From Nematostella vectensis (taxonomy: Eukaryota; Cnidaria; Anthozoa; Actiniaria; Edwardsiidae), in the NCBI RefSeq assembly GCF_932526225.1, contig NC_064037.1, forward strand, positions 10,398,203 to 10,462,202: a stretch of 64,000 nt of DNA, written 5' to 3'. Made by a program: the position numbers and the translations under genes. Positions 1 to 15,900 of this stretch are shown in pieces. The first letter of the stretch is position 1. Each line of letters opens with the position of its first letter. The notes beneath the pieces were generated by a model, which did no database searches, had not been told where the DNA came from, and worked only from the letters and a program-made list of their open reading frames with translations.

Positions 1-153
1 ACGCTCACTTGTTGTTCATGTGCACTCGCTTGTTGTTCATGTGACGCTCGCTTGTTGTTCACGTGACACTCGCTTGTTGTTCACGTGACGCTCACGTGTT
101 GTTCATGTGACGCTCGCTTGTTGTTCAGGTGACGCTCACGTGTTGTTCACGTG
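1..153. repeat. 22-bp minisatellite at window edge
   Basis: About seven tandem copies of a roughly 22-bp unit (core cgctcgcttgttgttcatgtg) with a few substitutions per copy. It begins at the window edge, so its full length is unknown. No coding frame in it is credible. Confidence 0.85.
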
Positions 154-1584
154 TCATTACAGATCGTGTGGAAGGACACTCGGCGTTTGGGCGTGGCTAT
201 CGCGCGGATCAAGCGCGGGTTGTGGTACAGCACTTACATTGTCGCGCGGTACTCCCCACCAGGTAACTACAACGGCGAGTTCACGCAACAAGTCGGCAGC
301 ATTCGCGCATAAGGGCACCACTTCAGCGCATGCGCAAGGAGGAGATGGAACCTGGTGACGTCACGCGATGTCGTGTCTTATCACAGATGGATAAAGACAG
401 TGCTGCAAAGCTATAGCATGATTTCTCTATGATTTTTGGGGCCCCCGCCCCTCAGCCAGTAGCCAGCCCGTATATGTATTGGGTATGTAAAACAACATTA
501 ACAAGGACAAACATTAATAAAGAGAAATACATTACATATCAATATTTGGGTAACTGTCCTTAGTCCTACAAGCTTGGTCATTTTTAGGACGCGAAAGACT
601 AGGGTTGTAGATCAGGGCCGTAGCCAGCACGAGGCAAGTGAGGCACTCGCCTCAGTAAAACTTTGATGATAAGTGTTTCACAGTTGAAAAATATGAGATA
701 AAATACCTGCTTTTCTTAGATGTATCATCCAGTGGCAAGCTTTGCCTCGGTAAAATTTTGATTTTTTCTACAAGCCTGGATTTGTGAGATAATTATAGGT
801 CACCATTACTTTACATTTACATATACGCTAATATAAGGCTTCACGCCGATGTTTCGCATGTGAGTATAGGGGCGAATGCGTATTACCGTGGTCTACCTGG
901 CTCCACATGTATATGTTCGTCGAATATTTCGTGCCAGCTCGTTAACTTATCAGAGAACAGCCGCGCGCCATTTCCCCTCCATTCTCCATAAACTCAACAT
1001 TTCCGAGCCTTTTTTTTAGCATCTGTTAAGGGGTCAACCTTATAACGGGGGTGAGTTTTTCTGTCAAGAAGGGTTTTTTTCTTTTGGCAATTGGCGTGCA
1101 GGATGTTTTAGTGGGCATGCACATTTTCTTTCCCAATAAACCGTCAATTAATGATATGGTCGATGCCAATGGGAAAATAATAAAACGCGGCTATTTTCAT
1201 CATTGCTTTATTTACCTCATTTCTTATTCGAACAAAATAAACTAAAATATTTTCAATAAATAAATATATCCTTTTTCTGCATGTCACGTGTTATATTCAT
1301 CACGTGACTGATCGCCCCGGGTTTCCATATTTTTAATGGCATGGCAAATTTGGGCAGGGTCAAAGTTTCAATTCCTCTGCAATGGAATAAAATAAAAACA
1401 TTAGGGCACAAAAATCAACATTCCTACATGCCTATCGTATCGTCAACGACTTCACTTTCACGCTTAATTAGTTGCTAAAAACAACCTGAATACTTTTTAT
1501 GTGAGCCTGTTCTATTTTTAACAATCAAATAATAATTTTTAAAAATGATGGAGTTTTGAGTATATTAAACAAAGCAACAGTAAT
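154..1584. other. Intergenic, no gene seen
   Basis: No exon with conserved protein sequence is visible on either strand. Around 606-640 there is a CAGGGCCGTAGCCAGC motif of the kind seen at the ends of several short repeat elements elsewhere in the window (for example near 15624 and 58783), so an old element probably sits here. The rest is AT-rich unique sequence. Confidence 0.5.
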
Positions 1585-2193
1585 GTCATGTAAGTCGGAT
1601 GTACGGACTCTAATTGGATGTCAAACTTACTTATTTGGCATGGTCATGTAAGTCGGATGTACGGACTCTAATTAGATGTCAGACTTACTTATTTGGTATG
1701 GTCATGTAAGTCGGATGTACGGACTCTAATTAGATGTCAGACTTACTTATTTGGTATGGTCATGTAAGTCGGATGTACGGACTCTAATTAGATGTCAGAC
1801 TTACTTATTTGGTATGGTCATGTAAGTCGGATGTACGGACTCTAATTAGATGTCAGACTTACTTATTTGGTATGGTCATGTAAGTCGGATGTACGGACTC
1901 TAATTAGATGTCAGACTTACTTATTTGGTATGGTCATGTAAGTCGGATGTACGGACTCTAATTAGATGTCAGACTTACTTATTTGGTATGGTCATGTAAG
2001 TCGGATGTACGGACTCTAATTAGATGTCAGACTTACTTATTTGGTATGGTCATGTAAGTCGGATGTACGGACTCTAATTAGATGTCAGACTTACTTATTT
2101 GGTATGGTCATGTATGTCGGATGTACGGACTCTAATTAGATGTCAGATTTACTTATTTGGTATGGTAATGTAAGTCGGATGTACGGACTCTAA

Positions 2194-2222
<29 letters not shown>
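1585..2222. repeat. 58-bp satellite, 11 tandem copies
   Basis: Eleven near-identical 58-bp units begin at 1585, 1643, 1701, 1759, 1817, 1875, 1933, 1991, 2049, 2107 and 2165. The first and the last two copies carry a few substitutions; the middle copies look identical, which suggests recent homogenisation. Each unit contains GTAAGTC and, 30-odd bases on, its inverse GACTTAC. Each unit could therefore fold into a hairpin and carries a GTAAGT donor-like hexamer on both strands. There are no unique spacers, so it is not a CRISPR array. The last copy overlaps the predicted 3' end of the ShKT gene. Confidence 0.95.
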
Positions 2223-6392
<4,170 letters not shown>

Positions 6393-8005
6393 CTTCTTTC
6401 AGTTTTCTAGTTTCTTAGGCACTTGGCTACTTCTGGTAATCGTTTGAGCTCGCTATCTGTGCATTGTTGCTTTTATGGATAACCGTTGACCGAGCAACTT
6501 GCGTGGCTTTTAGGCGTTGGCAGATGATTCGCGCCGCCGTCGGAAATGCCTCGCTAAGTTTTCAGGTGGAGTCGCCCGTACGAGCGGTATGGAATGAACA
6601 ATTTTCGGGGGATCCGAAAATGCCCAACGACACAACTTCTAGTGCATTCCACATCATAAAAAAGTACTTATACATTGTTTGGAGCACAAAAAGAAACGGA
6701 TACATGTTAGTTTTACTATGAGCGATTGAGGAAGGGGGGAATTTTGTGGTTACCCACAAAAGCGGAGATATGATGAGAATTTAACCGTAACCCGAAATAG
6801 GCTCAGTGGCGTTTTGAGGAATCAGCAAGGCATGTCGATTACACGGCAGTCGACCCATGCAACGTCTAGTTCCATTGTTCTTCACAGAGGGGAGGGGGGG
6901 GGGGGTAATGTCGTCACACAGCAAGGGTCGTGTCAAATTTCATGTTTACGCTAACTCTAGATCAACTCATCACGCAAATATGCTAGAGAATGTCGATCCA
7001 GCACTCCTTTCTTATAGTTTAGATTTGGAAAAACTACTGTCTATTTGTAAGAATACCCCAAATAGGCATCCACGAATGAAGACTGATACTTTATTGACGA
7101 CTGTTGATTGATAACCGGACAAACAAGGAAGTTGTCTGCACTTGTACGGCACTGGATCGCGCCGCAAAATAAAAACTATAGCCGAATATGAACATTGCTA
7201 TTATACTCATGTTTATCTTATTCCGATAGAAATTAAAAAGAACTATCCGGTTCATGTTTTACTAACCAATTTTCCTTCCTGAACAAGATTAGGAATATAG
7301 TCTAATTACCTAAATAACTCCCTCCCCCGCACCGTGCTTTCCCTTTCAGACCGGTATTTCCGTAGCCGGCATTCCCTAGAATTCCCAATTCTTTCTCTTT
7401 GACACGAAAACTAATTTTAGAATCAACATCAAGAATAGCAGACGGTTGTATGCCTTGCTTGCAGAATGCATTACTCGCGGTCCCGGCCTATGGGACAGTG
7501 CAAATACTGTTACGAGGGGTCAAAAATTGTTTTCTTATTACCGTTATCTTTGCTTTAAATATTCCAAATGATAAAGAATGACCTCAAATCAAAACTGCCA
7601 TTACGAATCCCAGTATGAAGGTAATGGTTTTATTATCACGTACCAGGTTACCTTTAAAAATCGCCCAAATGTTATCCATGCTCGAGGATCCAGCGTACTA
7701 GTAAAACACTCATTGAGGATATGTTATTGACAAAGAGACAGTAATCATGTGATGAGGGGTCTTTCACATTTGCGTTTGTGGGGCGTAGTATATCTTAAGC
7801 TTTTCAACTTAAAAAGATTTTAGCAAATCTAGCATTTTAAAGGACGCAAGCTGCACGCTGAGAAGTGATTTTAGTGATTTCGAAGAACATCCATCCTTCG
7901 GATAATCAGAAAAATATAATTATTGTGCTTTGATCAACCAATGTAAAGCGGATGGAGATTGAACAATGCAGTTTTAGGTTTCTGTACAGTAAGCAAGGCA
8001 ACTAA
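6393..8005. other. Intergenic spacer
   Basis: This contains the upstream region of the ShKT gene and a G-run at 6894-6905. No conserved coding sequence is recognised. It ends at the target-site duplication of the transposon. Confidence 0.5.
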
Positions 8006-8810
8006 TTCCCTGCTAGCAGAGGCCTATTTCCTCTGTATTTCGCTGGGCTGGCGTTCGCGAGGAAAAGAGACCTCTGCCATGGGTCGAAACTGTTTTTGTT
8101 GCGCATGCGTGAGCCTTAATAAGCGACCGACGTGCCAAAACCCGTACCATCTCGCGAAAGCTGTCAATATGCTAATATGCTTTGCATGGGTTTAGTCGTG
8201 AAATCATGAATCAAACTCCGGTTAGTTCTCCTCTTCGAAAAAAGAAAACAACTGTTCAATTTGAATCACCTAAAACGTCACTTAAAAGATTGAACAGCAA
8301 ACGCAGCAAAGACGAGTTTTGTCTTGTTTGTGGGATTAATTTCAAGACATCTGGGCAGGCGAGTTTCTTCAATGTAAATATCGCACAGTTGGACTCGAAG
8401 AAAATGTTACAAAACTTTTTGGTAAACTTAGATCAGCTATTTCCAGAAGAATATGCAAAACCTGTAAACGGGAGATTGACTCGTTAGTCAAAAGAGAGAA
8501 AATTCTGAATGAAGATAAGGCATGGAATGGCTTCTTTTATAATTGGTCGCGTGATATTTCTACGGAGGACGCCGTTTCGAATGCGGGCTTATTATCCCGC
8601 AACGGATATACGTTTCATGCATGCGCTAGTCATTGTGGGCTCAAATAGTGGCCAGTAATTAATAAACGGAGCATGCGCTCTGGATCTCCCGTCCACGATC
8701 GTGGACGGCGGTTTGATCAAACGAGCTTGCGACCCATGGCAGAGGTATCTTTTCCTCGCGAACTCCAGCACAACGAAATACAAAGAAAAGAGGCCTCTGC
8801 TAGCAGGGAA
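8006..8810. mobile_element. Mutator-like non-autonomous DNA transposon
   Basis: An 805-bp element bounded by 81-bp terminal inverted repeats (8006-8086 and 8730-8810) that begin TTCCCTGCTAGCAGAGGCC and differ at only a few positions. It is flanked by a perfect 9-bp direct repeat, GGCAACTAA, at 7997-8005 and 8811-8819. Long inverted termini with a 9-bp duplication are typical of Mutator-like elements; Rehavkus-type elements are the main alternative. No transposase is present, so it must be moved in trans. It carries an interrupted zinc-finger-like reading frame. The intact duplication and similar termini suggest a fairly recent insertion. Confidence 0.88.
8206..8487 (+). pseudogene. Cys-pair frame carried inside the transposon
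   Basis: An ATG frame of 93 codons from 8206 carries a basic N-terminus and a C-x2-C-G motif at 8320-8331. A second C-x2-C pair (ICKTC, around 8450-8464) followed by basic and acidic residues to about 8580 lies in the +1 frame. Together the two pairs look like one four-cysteine zinc-binding domain split by a frameshift or an unrecognised intron near 8390-8410. It may be a captured host gene fragment (a pack-MULE-like cargo) or the residue of an element-encoded DNA-binding protein. Family not identified. Confidence 0.45.
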
Positions 8811-10141
8811 GGCAACTAAATCCCCAGTATGGTATCATATCACGGGAAATTAGTTCCTCTCTGATTTTGCGCCGTTTTTTTTTTGCACTGTCATGTTACA
8901 TGTTATGTTTTTTTTTTTCAAATTCCCTTAGTACCACTGTGTGGTTGTCAGTGTGGAAACAGTTTCACTATATTCCTTTGAGGTTTCAGGACCACCCAAA
9001 TGATGAAGCATAAGGATTATCTCCGACGCGTTTTCGCCGCATTAGCTATCCCTGCTTGTTATTTTGCCAGCCATTTGGTTATTCTTCCGCATGATATCCC
9101 TTTCTCGGCTGTTTGTTAAAGCCGCATTATCACTAGCTTACTTTCGGTCGATTACGTAATAATATCCGATGATTTTTAACGGAAAACGCGAAAAATATTT
9201 CAAAATATTGAAAGCACTGTGTCAAGGGGCCGAAATTGGTTTCACATCCTAAAAGGACAATCACCGTCTTCAAAGTTGGTATTTTCATTATGGCAGAAAC
9301 AGCACAGAGGCCCAAACACATCACAGATGCACATCCAACACAGGTATGCCGTCTCCCTGCGAGCAGGGTCTTGTTTAGCAAATTCAATTAAAATAATCGC
9401 AATGAATGCCTGATCGCGAGGATGACAAATATGCGGTTGCCAGAGACGACCGTAAAAAGGGTAATGGGGTCACAACATTCTCTAGTTTTTCTCTGCCACA
9501 ATTATTCTAGACTTTAGACTTCCTTCAGCGGGGAGTGCAACCGCAAAGAATGCTGGGACAAGAACTTGTGCTGAACAAAATGTGCCTGGATTTGGGCATA
9601 TTTTTCCTCCACGATATTCTTCTTACACGCGATCCTTTAATTATAAGCAATAGGTACAGTACACGGTTTATTTCGTGATGCCTTAAACCACGGAATTCGT
9701 GTTATCTGGAGTTCGAAGGATATAAAAACGACTTTTTAGAAAATTTCACATTAGGTGCACCTTATATAAACTTAGGCAACAACTATCATACCTTCCTGCG
9801 CCTGAAAATATTATATCTACCAAGAGTAAAAATACATTAAATGTGTGAAGCGAATCTAAGAAAAAATTGGTTCGAATTAGCGGGAGCTCTGGTTGTCCGG
9901 AGTCAAATTTACAAAACATATGCTGGAAGGCGAGTCTGTGGAATTTCATACATTTCTTTTTACGAAAGCCGTATGTGCCATCAGGTACGTGGACAGGACA
10001 CAGCCCTTTGGCACCCACCCTGGACCCGCCACTATTAGGATCTGATGGAGGGGGGGGGGGGGGGGGGTTCATTGAGAATACGTGCTGCGTGCAAGATGTT
10101 CTTTCCGTTTCGCCAAGCACAGATTCCCACACCGCCGAAGA

Positions 10142-10293
10142 TTTAGACAGCACGATTTAGTCTTATGCGACCTGCCTACGTTAAGTCTTGAATTACATAC
10201 CTACGACTTTCGTAGTCGAGCATCGTAACCGAGTCGTGAGTTGTTTTACACTCTACGACTCGAGTTGTCGCATACAACTAAACCGTGCTGTCG
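10142..10293. mobile_element. MITE-like inverted repeat, copy 1
   Basis: The left end reads TTTAGACAGCACGATTTAG and the right end is its imperfect inverse (ctaaaccgtgctgtc). The TATGCGAC stretch inside both ends is also mirrored, so almost the whole 150 bp can fold back on itself. It has no coding capacity. A diverged relative lies at 58463-58570. Confidence 0.7.
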
Positions 10294-12067
10294 AAAACAG
10301 ACTTAAGATTCCCACACCACCGAACATGATACGACGCACGAATGCCGAATGAACGAAAGCGCGGGAAGCGTCGTGTGTTCGCCATTCTAACGTTGCGCAG
10401 GGGACTGGGTAGTACTCGGCCTATTTTCAGAAGCCTGGGCGCGACTAGCCCCTGGAAGGGAAAAATTTGTTAAGAACCCCTGTCAGCCGAACCTGTTTTT
10501 TTTTTACTTATATAAGAAATCTTAAAAGTAACCACCTAATATTTAAAATCTTATGCTTTATTTACCGAGTTCAATCCAAATCAGCAGAAGAAAATGGCCA
10601 TTTCTTTACACTTTGCCAAGATGACAAAATAGCGGCCGAAAGAGGATCTTTAATCATTGTATTGTGTCGGATAGTCCTTACTGATGTACTGCAAAGTATT
10701 CATTGTACGTAAATAACATTTATTCGTATGGTTGTGTTTTACAATATATAATGGACTGTATTTGTTTACAATAAAAATGTCAATACCATATTTAGGAAAT
10801 GGGGTTTAGAACATAAAAATACTACATTTGAAGGGTATGCAAGGATATCGCTACTCTTGGTGGTCAACGATCAATTTACAAAACGAATTGAATCCATCGT
10901 TACTTCAGCTACAAGATTCTTGTGGACTAAAATGGCATATAATAGTCTATATCTTATTTCAATTCACAAATATTCATTAAATTTGATATCTACATGTGTC
11001 TATCTACAAATTTCACTATTATCTAGCTTGCTAGTTTCTATATTCCCAGTATAAATACTGCTTTCTCGCTTGCCGGTGGTGAAATTTTGATTGGATATTG
11101 TCTTCCCAAGACCATGACTAAAATGCTGCCTGTAACTCACGAATTGGCGCCTTGACAGGCCTACCGCTGACCACCATTCAAAGCGGTTCCCTTCTGGCTC
11201 AAGGCGCAAATTTTGAGTTTTGTACGGGCTTCACATCTCGCGGGGACAAGAATTCAAACCGATTTATAGCCGGCCTAATGGCCGCTATCTATTAACAACT
11301 CTCGATTTACAGTGCGACTACTCTGAACAATAGCGTCACAGTGAGGCTAAAGAAATGTAATATATTATTGTGTCAGAAGCTTAACTATGGCGGTACATTT
11401 CATGATAATCAAACTGTACATCAGAGTTGATACTAATGATTAAAATTAAGCTAAAGGAACAAGTATAGGCCATATCTTACGGTTGAAATTAAATTATTTT
11501 CATATATTTTATATATTGCTCTCAAAATAATATAACAAAACTATTCATATAGATGTATAACGATATTCCTCGTCATCTAGCAATGGCAATGTCCCCGTTT
11601 GAATAACTCACTGCCACAGAAATTGAAATTCTCATTCTTAATCCCCGTTTCACGAACCGGTTTTACCAGTTATGCATTTTAGTGAGTTTTGGGTTTCCTG
11701 TGTTTATAACACATGCCTTGTCCTCCCCCCTGACCTTGACAGCTGTTTGGGTCATAGTTCACTGAGCATGCGCAAACACGTGAATAAAAACAATTTTTTC
11801 TTCCAGTAACTTCGGCCGAAAGTCTATATTAGTTCATTTCTGTCTTTGAATTGTTTTACTTTTGCAACCTTGGTTTATAAAAGCGACCACGTGGGACACA
11901 CGTGTTAACCTCGTGATCACTACCTTAACAGCAGAGGTACAAGTGCATATTAGAATAGCGTTAGCCTTGTTTTGAAGCACGAAAGGTTGGAGCACCAAAA
12001 TGAGACCATAAATACTAACGAGTTGTTTGAATCACAGATTTGACAATTTGCATCAACAGCCCTCCGC

Positions 12068-12093
12068 GGGGGGGGGGGGGGGGGGGGGGGGGG
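12068..12093. repeat. 26-bp poly-G tract
   Basis: The longest pure G-run in the window, followed by cagggtcacaag; the 58814-58833 G-run is followed by tcacaag as well. This suggests that both belong to related repeat ends. Confidence 0.9.
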
Positions 12094-12927
12094 CAGGGTC
12101 ACAAGGCGCATGCGTCATGCCCTAATACGGTAGTCAACTACATCCGAATCCTTGTAGCCCGGTTTTACCTCAACTCGAATTATAATCGATATATCTTACT
12201 GGAATAGGGTAATCATAGCTTGACTGTTGAGAACATAAATAAGCAGCAAACCTATAATATGGTCGTTTAGAATTCATTCAATAAAATTTACATCCTTAAC
12301 ATGCTCCGTATCCTCACATTGCTAGTAAGTTGGGATCTGCATTCAAGCAAAAGTCAACTCCAATGATTCAACAAATTTTCGGGTCAACAAAACTCAAAAA
12401 AAGTCGGGGTCATGTTCAACGACCGCAAAGTATGCTGGGAATCGGAACATAGGTGAAAATACCAAAATATCCGTATCGAAGGAGAAGATATAGAGATGAT
12501 CGTTATATCGGGGTTTCACTGCAGTCCGTTTTGTGATGTGAACAAGGAAGCGAGACTTAAATGGCAAGTTTTAAAAACTAAAAGTTGTAAAAGAACAGGT
12601 CTTGTGAACAACACACCGTCTCCATACGACCCAGGATTGGGGATAAAGACTCGTAACTTTTAGGCTTATGAAACCAAATGAGGATAGCGACCAAGAGACG
12701 GTACCTCGTCATGCGACCTTTTTATACCCTCGCACGCTTTCATCTAACGGGAGATATGACAATTAATTATCACGCATGCTCGAATCCCAGCACTGCAATG
12801 CGACAGCAAAAAATGGTGGGAATGCGAGCATGCATATCACTGCGCTGAACCTGGGCGGAGCATCAGGGGTGGAGCACCGCGCGCGGAGCACCTCGGTAGT
12901 CAGGCCCAAGGAGCGCGTTGATGAGTG

Positions 12928-15900
12928 TTACGTGGAGTCAAGCAGGACGGAGAAGGCGTCATAAAGCTGAGATAAGATACACAGGTGCACTGGCAGGCAA
13001 GAGCGACGATCACGTGACACCGGATCCACTGTCAGCCAGGACAACGCGTCAAACCGCTGAAGAACATACCTGGGGCGCCGAAATGACCAGTCAGAATAAA
13101 GAATTGTTCCAAAATGCAGGGTTGAGGATGTGTAAACTCACCTTAGCACATCGCAGTGCGTCTGGGAGGTGAGCGCGTGTGGTGGAGGAGGTGGAAACCC
13201 ATTGGTTGCCTCGTGGAGATCAGGGGCGTGGACATACAAAGCAGCCTGTCAATCATAGATTGTCTCACATAAGACATGCTAAATAATTTTACAAATATGA
13301 CAGTATAGAGGCAATCAGTCACAACAGTCGGCACAAATGATTTAAAGGTGATACTGCATGAGTTTTTCGTGGGCCACGAATTTAACACAAAACTTATAGC
13401 TCTACACAAAAATGAGGTGCGCAAATGACTGTCAATGATAATGCACTTTTATTTGCCTTGTATTTTCTAAAAATAAATTCGTTCTATTCTACGCGTACTT
13501 CGACATTGAAAACGTGTAACCTACGACTGTTTTACTCGGGAATGACTGAGCGCTAAACTTTTCTTCTAAGCGCATGAAACAACAATGGGTAAAAACACTA
13601 GTTAGTATGTACCCTTAGCATCACGGGATATGACGTCTCGGATTGAGGAAAGCCGGCCCAGAATGCAGCAGGCACCTTGCCAGTGTGCAGTGTAGAGATA
13701 AAGTATCCCTGAGCTAAAGGCAAGAGCAGGCCTCCCTCTTCCGGTACACATGCCACCGCACTTGGAACGGTGGTGTTGCACGGCACTGGCGAGGGCGCGG
13801 CCGGCCCTGTGACAGGCTGGAAGGGGGACACCCTGCTGATTGGCTGAAAGGGAGAGTGGCTCTGCACCCCAGGGGATGCGTTCAATTGGCTCGTCCGGTT
13901 CAGGGGTGATGAGGTGTGCAAGTGATTCTCGTCGATTGCTGGTGACGGGATCAGGACAGGTGAGAGGGGCGTCGGTGAGGTGTTCAGAAGGGGGAAGAGG
14001 TGTCGTAAGGGATCTGGATCACTCTCATCATCGTCAGCCCCTGCTAACAGAATGGAGGTATCTGTGACAACTGTATCAGTGGGAGGCTCTGGGGTAACCA
14101 CGGTCTTGACGTCCGGGTGCTTGATGGTGCTGGCCTTGTTGTGGTAGGTAGATGGGAACACGCTGATGTACGTGCGGGACACGTCCGGGCGGGGGATGGA
14201 CGTCACTGGAGTCTGCGTGGAGGGTCCAGCACAAAATGCATTTGACCTTTCAAGACCTGCATAAGAAAAAAAATATTTTCACTACCTTTCTAGACCAACG
14301 AGCAAAAATATTTTGGTAGCCTCTTCTAGAACAGCGAGACAAAAAAATATATATCAACCTAAGGCAAAGAAGTGAGTCCAGCTCGCCTTAGTGCAGACAT
14401 TCCACCTACGTTATGCGATGCTGGCGTTATTAGCACAGGTCTGTTTCCGTGTTCTATGATACCGTTGTTATTTTGAATGCTGAATTAACTAACATTCATA
14501 TATCAATTCGTGCTTCTGCAACAGATCAGAGCCCCTTTTATTGTAAGATGGCTTAAAAGATTCAAGTGGAATTTGTTCAACTTCTAAAATGTTAATCCCA
14601 TTTGCACTGGTTTGTTAGCAACGGTCCCATCAGTCAAAGAAAGAGTCTAATGGTTCTGCCATGCACGTCTGGCCGCTGACCGGATTGTACTTTATGAACA
14701 ATGCTAACCATATTGCTACATAAAGTAATAACTCGCGGACGAGCTGACGTACCTTTTGCCATGTACAGACGTACTGCGGGCTCAGGCTCCAGCATCATGA
14801 CCGACGCGCCGAGGATTATGGGACGGCACTCACAATGCAGGGCGTGGCAGACCTTGCACGAGTCCCGTATGACCGGGTCACGTGACACGACTGACGTCTT
14901 ACTCAGGATCTCTTTCCAGTCTGCAAACAACAAAATCGATTATCGAGGGCATCGGTTGGGTCCTATTTTGCCATCCCGGCAAAGTACCAACTGTTTCAAC
15001 GCATCCATTTTCATCAGCTGATTTAGGAAAGCTGTTTTTATGTTTTCGATTAGATTTAGTAAATAAAGCACAAAATAAATAAATAAAAAAATAAATAAAA
15101 AAACGGGTCATTTGAATATATTCTCATAATTTGATTTCCAATATCGGTTGACAAGGGTTCTTCAACAGACATCCATGTGAAATTCACCTGAAACAGTGGT
15201 CTGTATTTGACAATATGGGTTCGGAAGAATTTTGAACCCATATTGTCGAATTTTTGAAAAAGTTAAGTAAAAGTTAAAATCTTACAACTGATTCATCTTT
15301 ATATCGAGAAACGTCGATTTCAGGAGGGTACCCAGGGGGGTGCAGGGGGTGCGAACCACGCAACAGCCAAAGGTTTTCTTTCGGTTTTCAATAGATGGGC
15401 TATTTGTGGACAAAACTAAAAAGCATAAGCTAGATCACTCTGGTGTGCAGCCAAATCAGACAATTAACTTCCTGTTGGCGTAACAATCCCTTTTTTTCGG
15501 GGGTGGTCAGATATTTATCAGAGAACTCCCCCCCCCCCACCCAGAAACAGAAAAATTAGGTCAACTTTTTCGGACTTCGCACCCCCCCCCCCCCCCCCCA
15601 AGAAAAATCCTGGATACGGGCCTGGATTTTGTGATACCTTTCTTTCTTGTGTGGAATATACAGTAGAATCCAGGTTTCACTATTCGAACACTAAATAAAA
15701 CAACGCTTTAACAATGCTGTAACCACAAGTGTTTGGCATTAAGTGGTAATTTAAAAGGTCTAATGCTCTCACCTTGAAGCTCGCCAAGCCCCATTCGACC
15801 CATCTTGCAGATGACCACCCTCCATAGTGATAATGTTGGGGCGACCACACCAAGGTAGAACTCCCAAGCCTTGCGCAACGCCTTGGTGCGGGACGGAAAC

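Larger units (their letters stand above)
8820..12927. other. Intergenic region 3' of MED13
   Basis: No supported gene. It contains a MITE-like inverted repeat (10142-10293), G-runs at 10050-10067 and 12068-12093, and an AGTGGCGGGTCCAGGGTGGG-type element end (minus strand, about 10010-10036). Short open frames here lack conserved domains and are probably chance. Confidence 0.5.
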
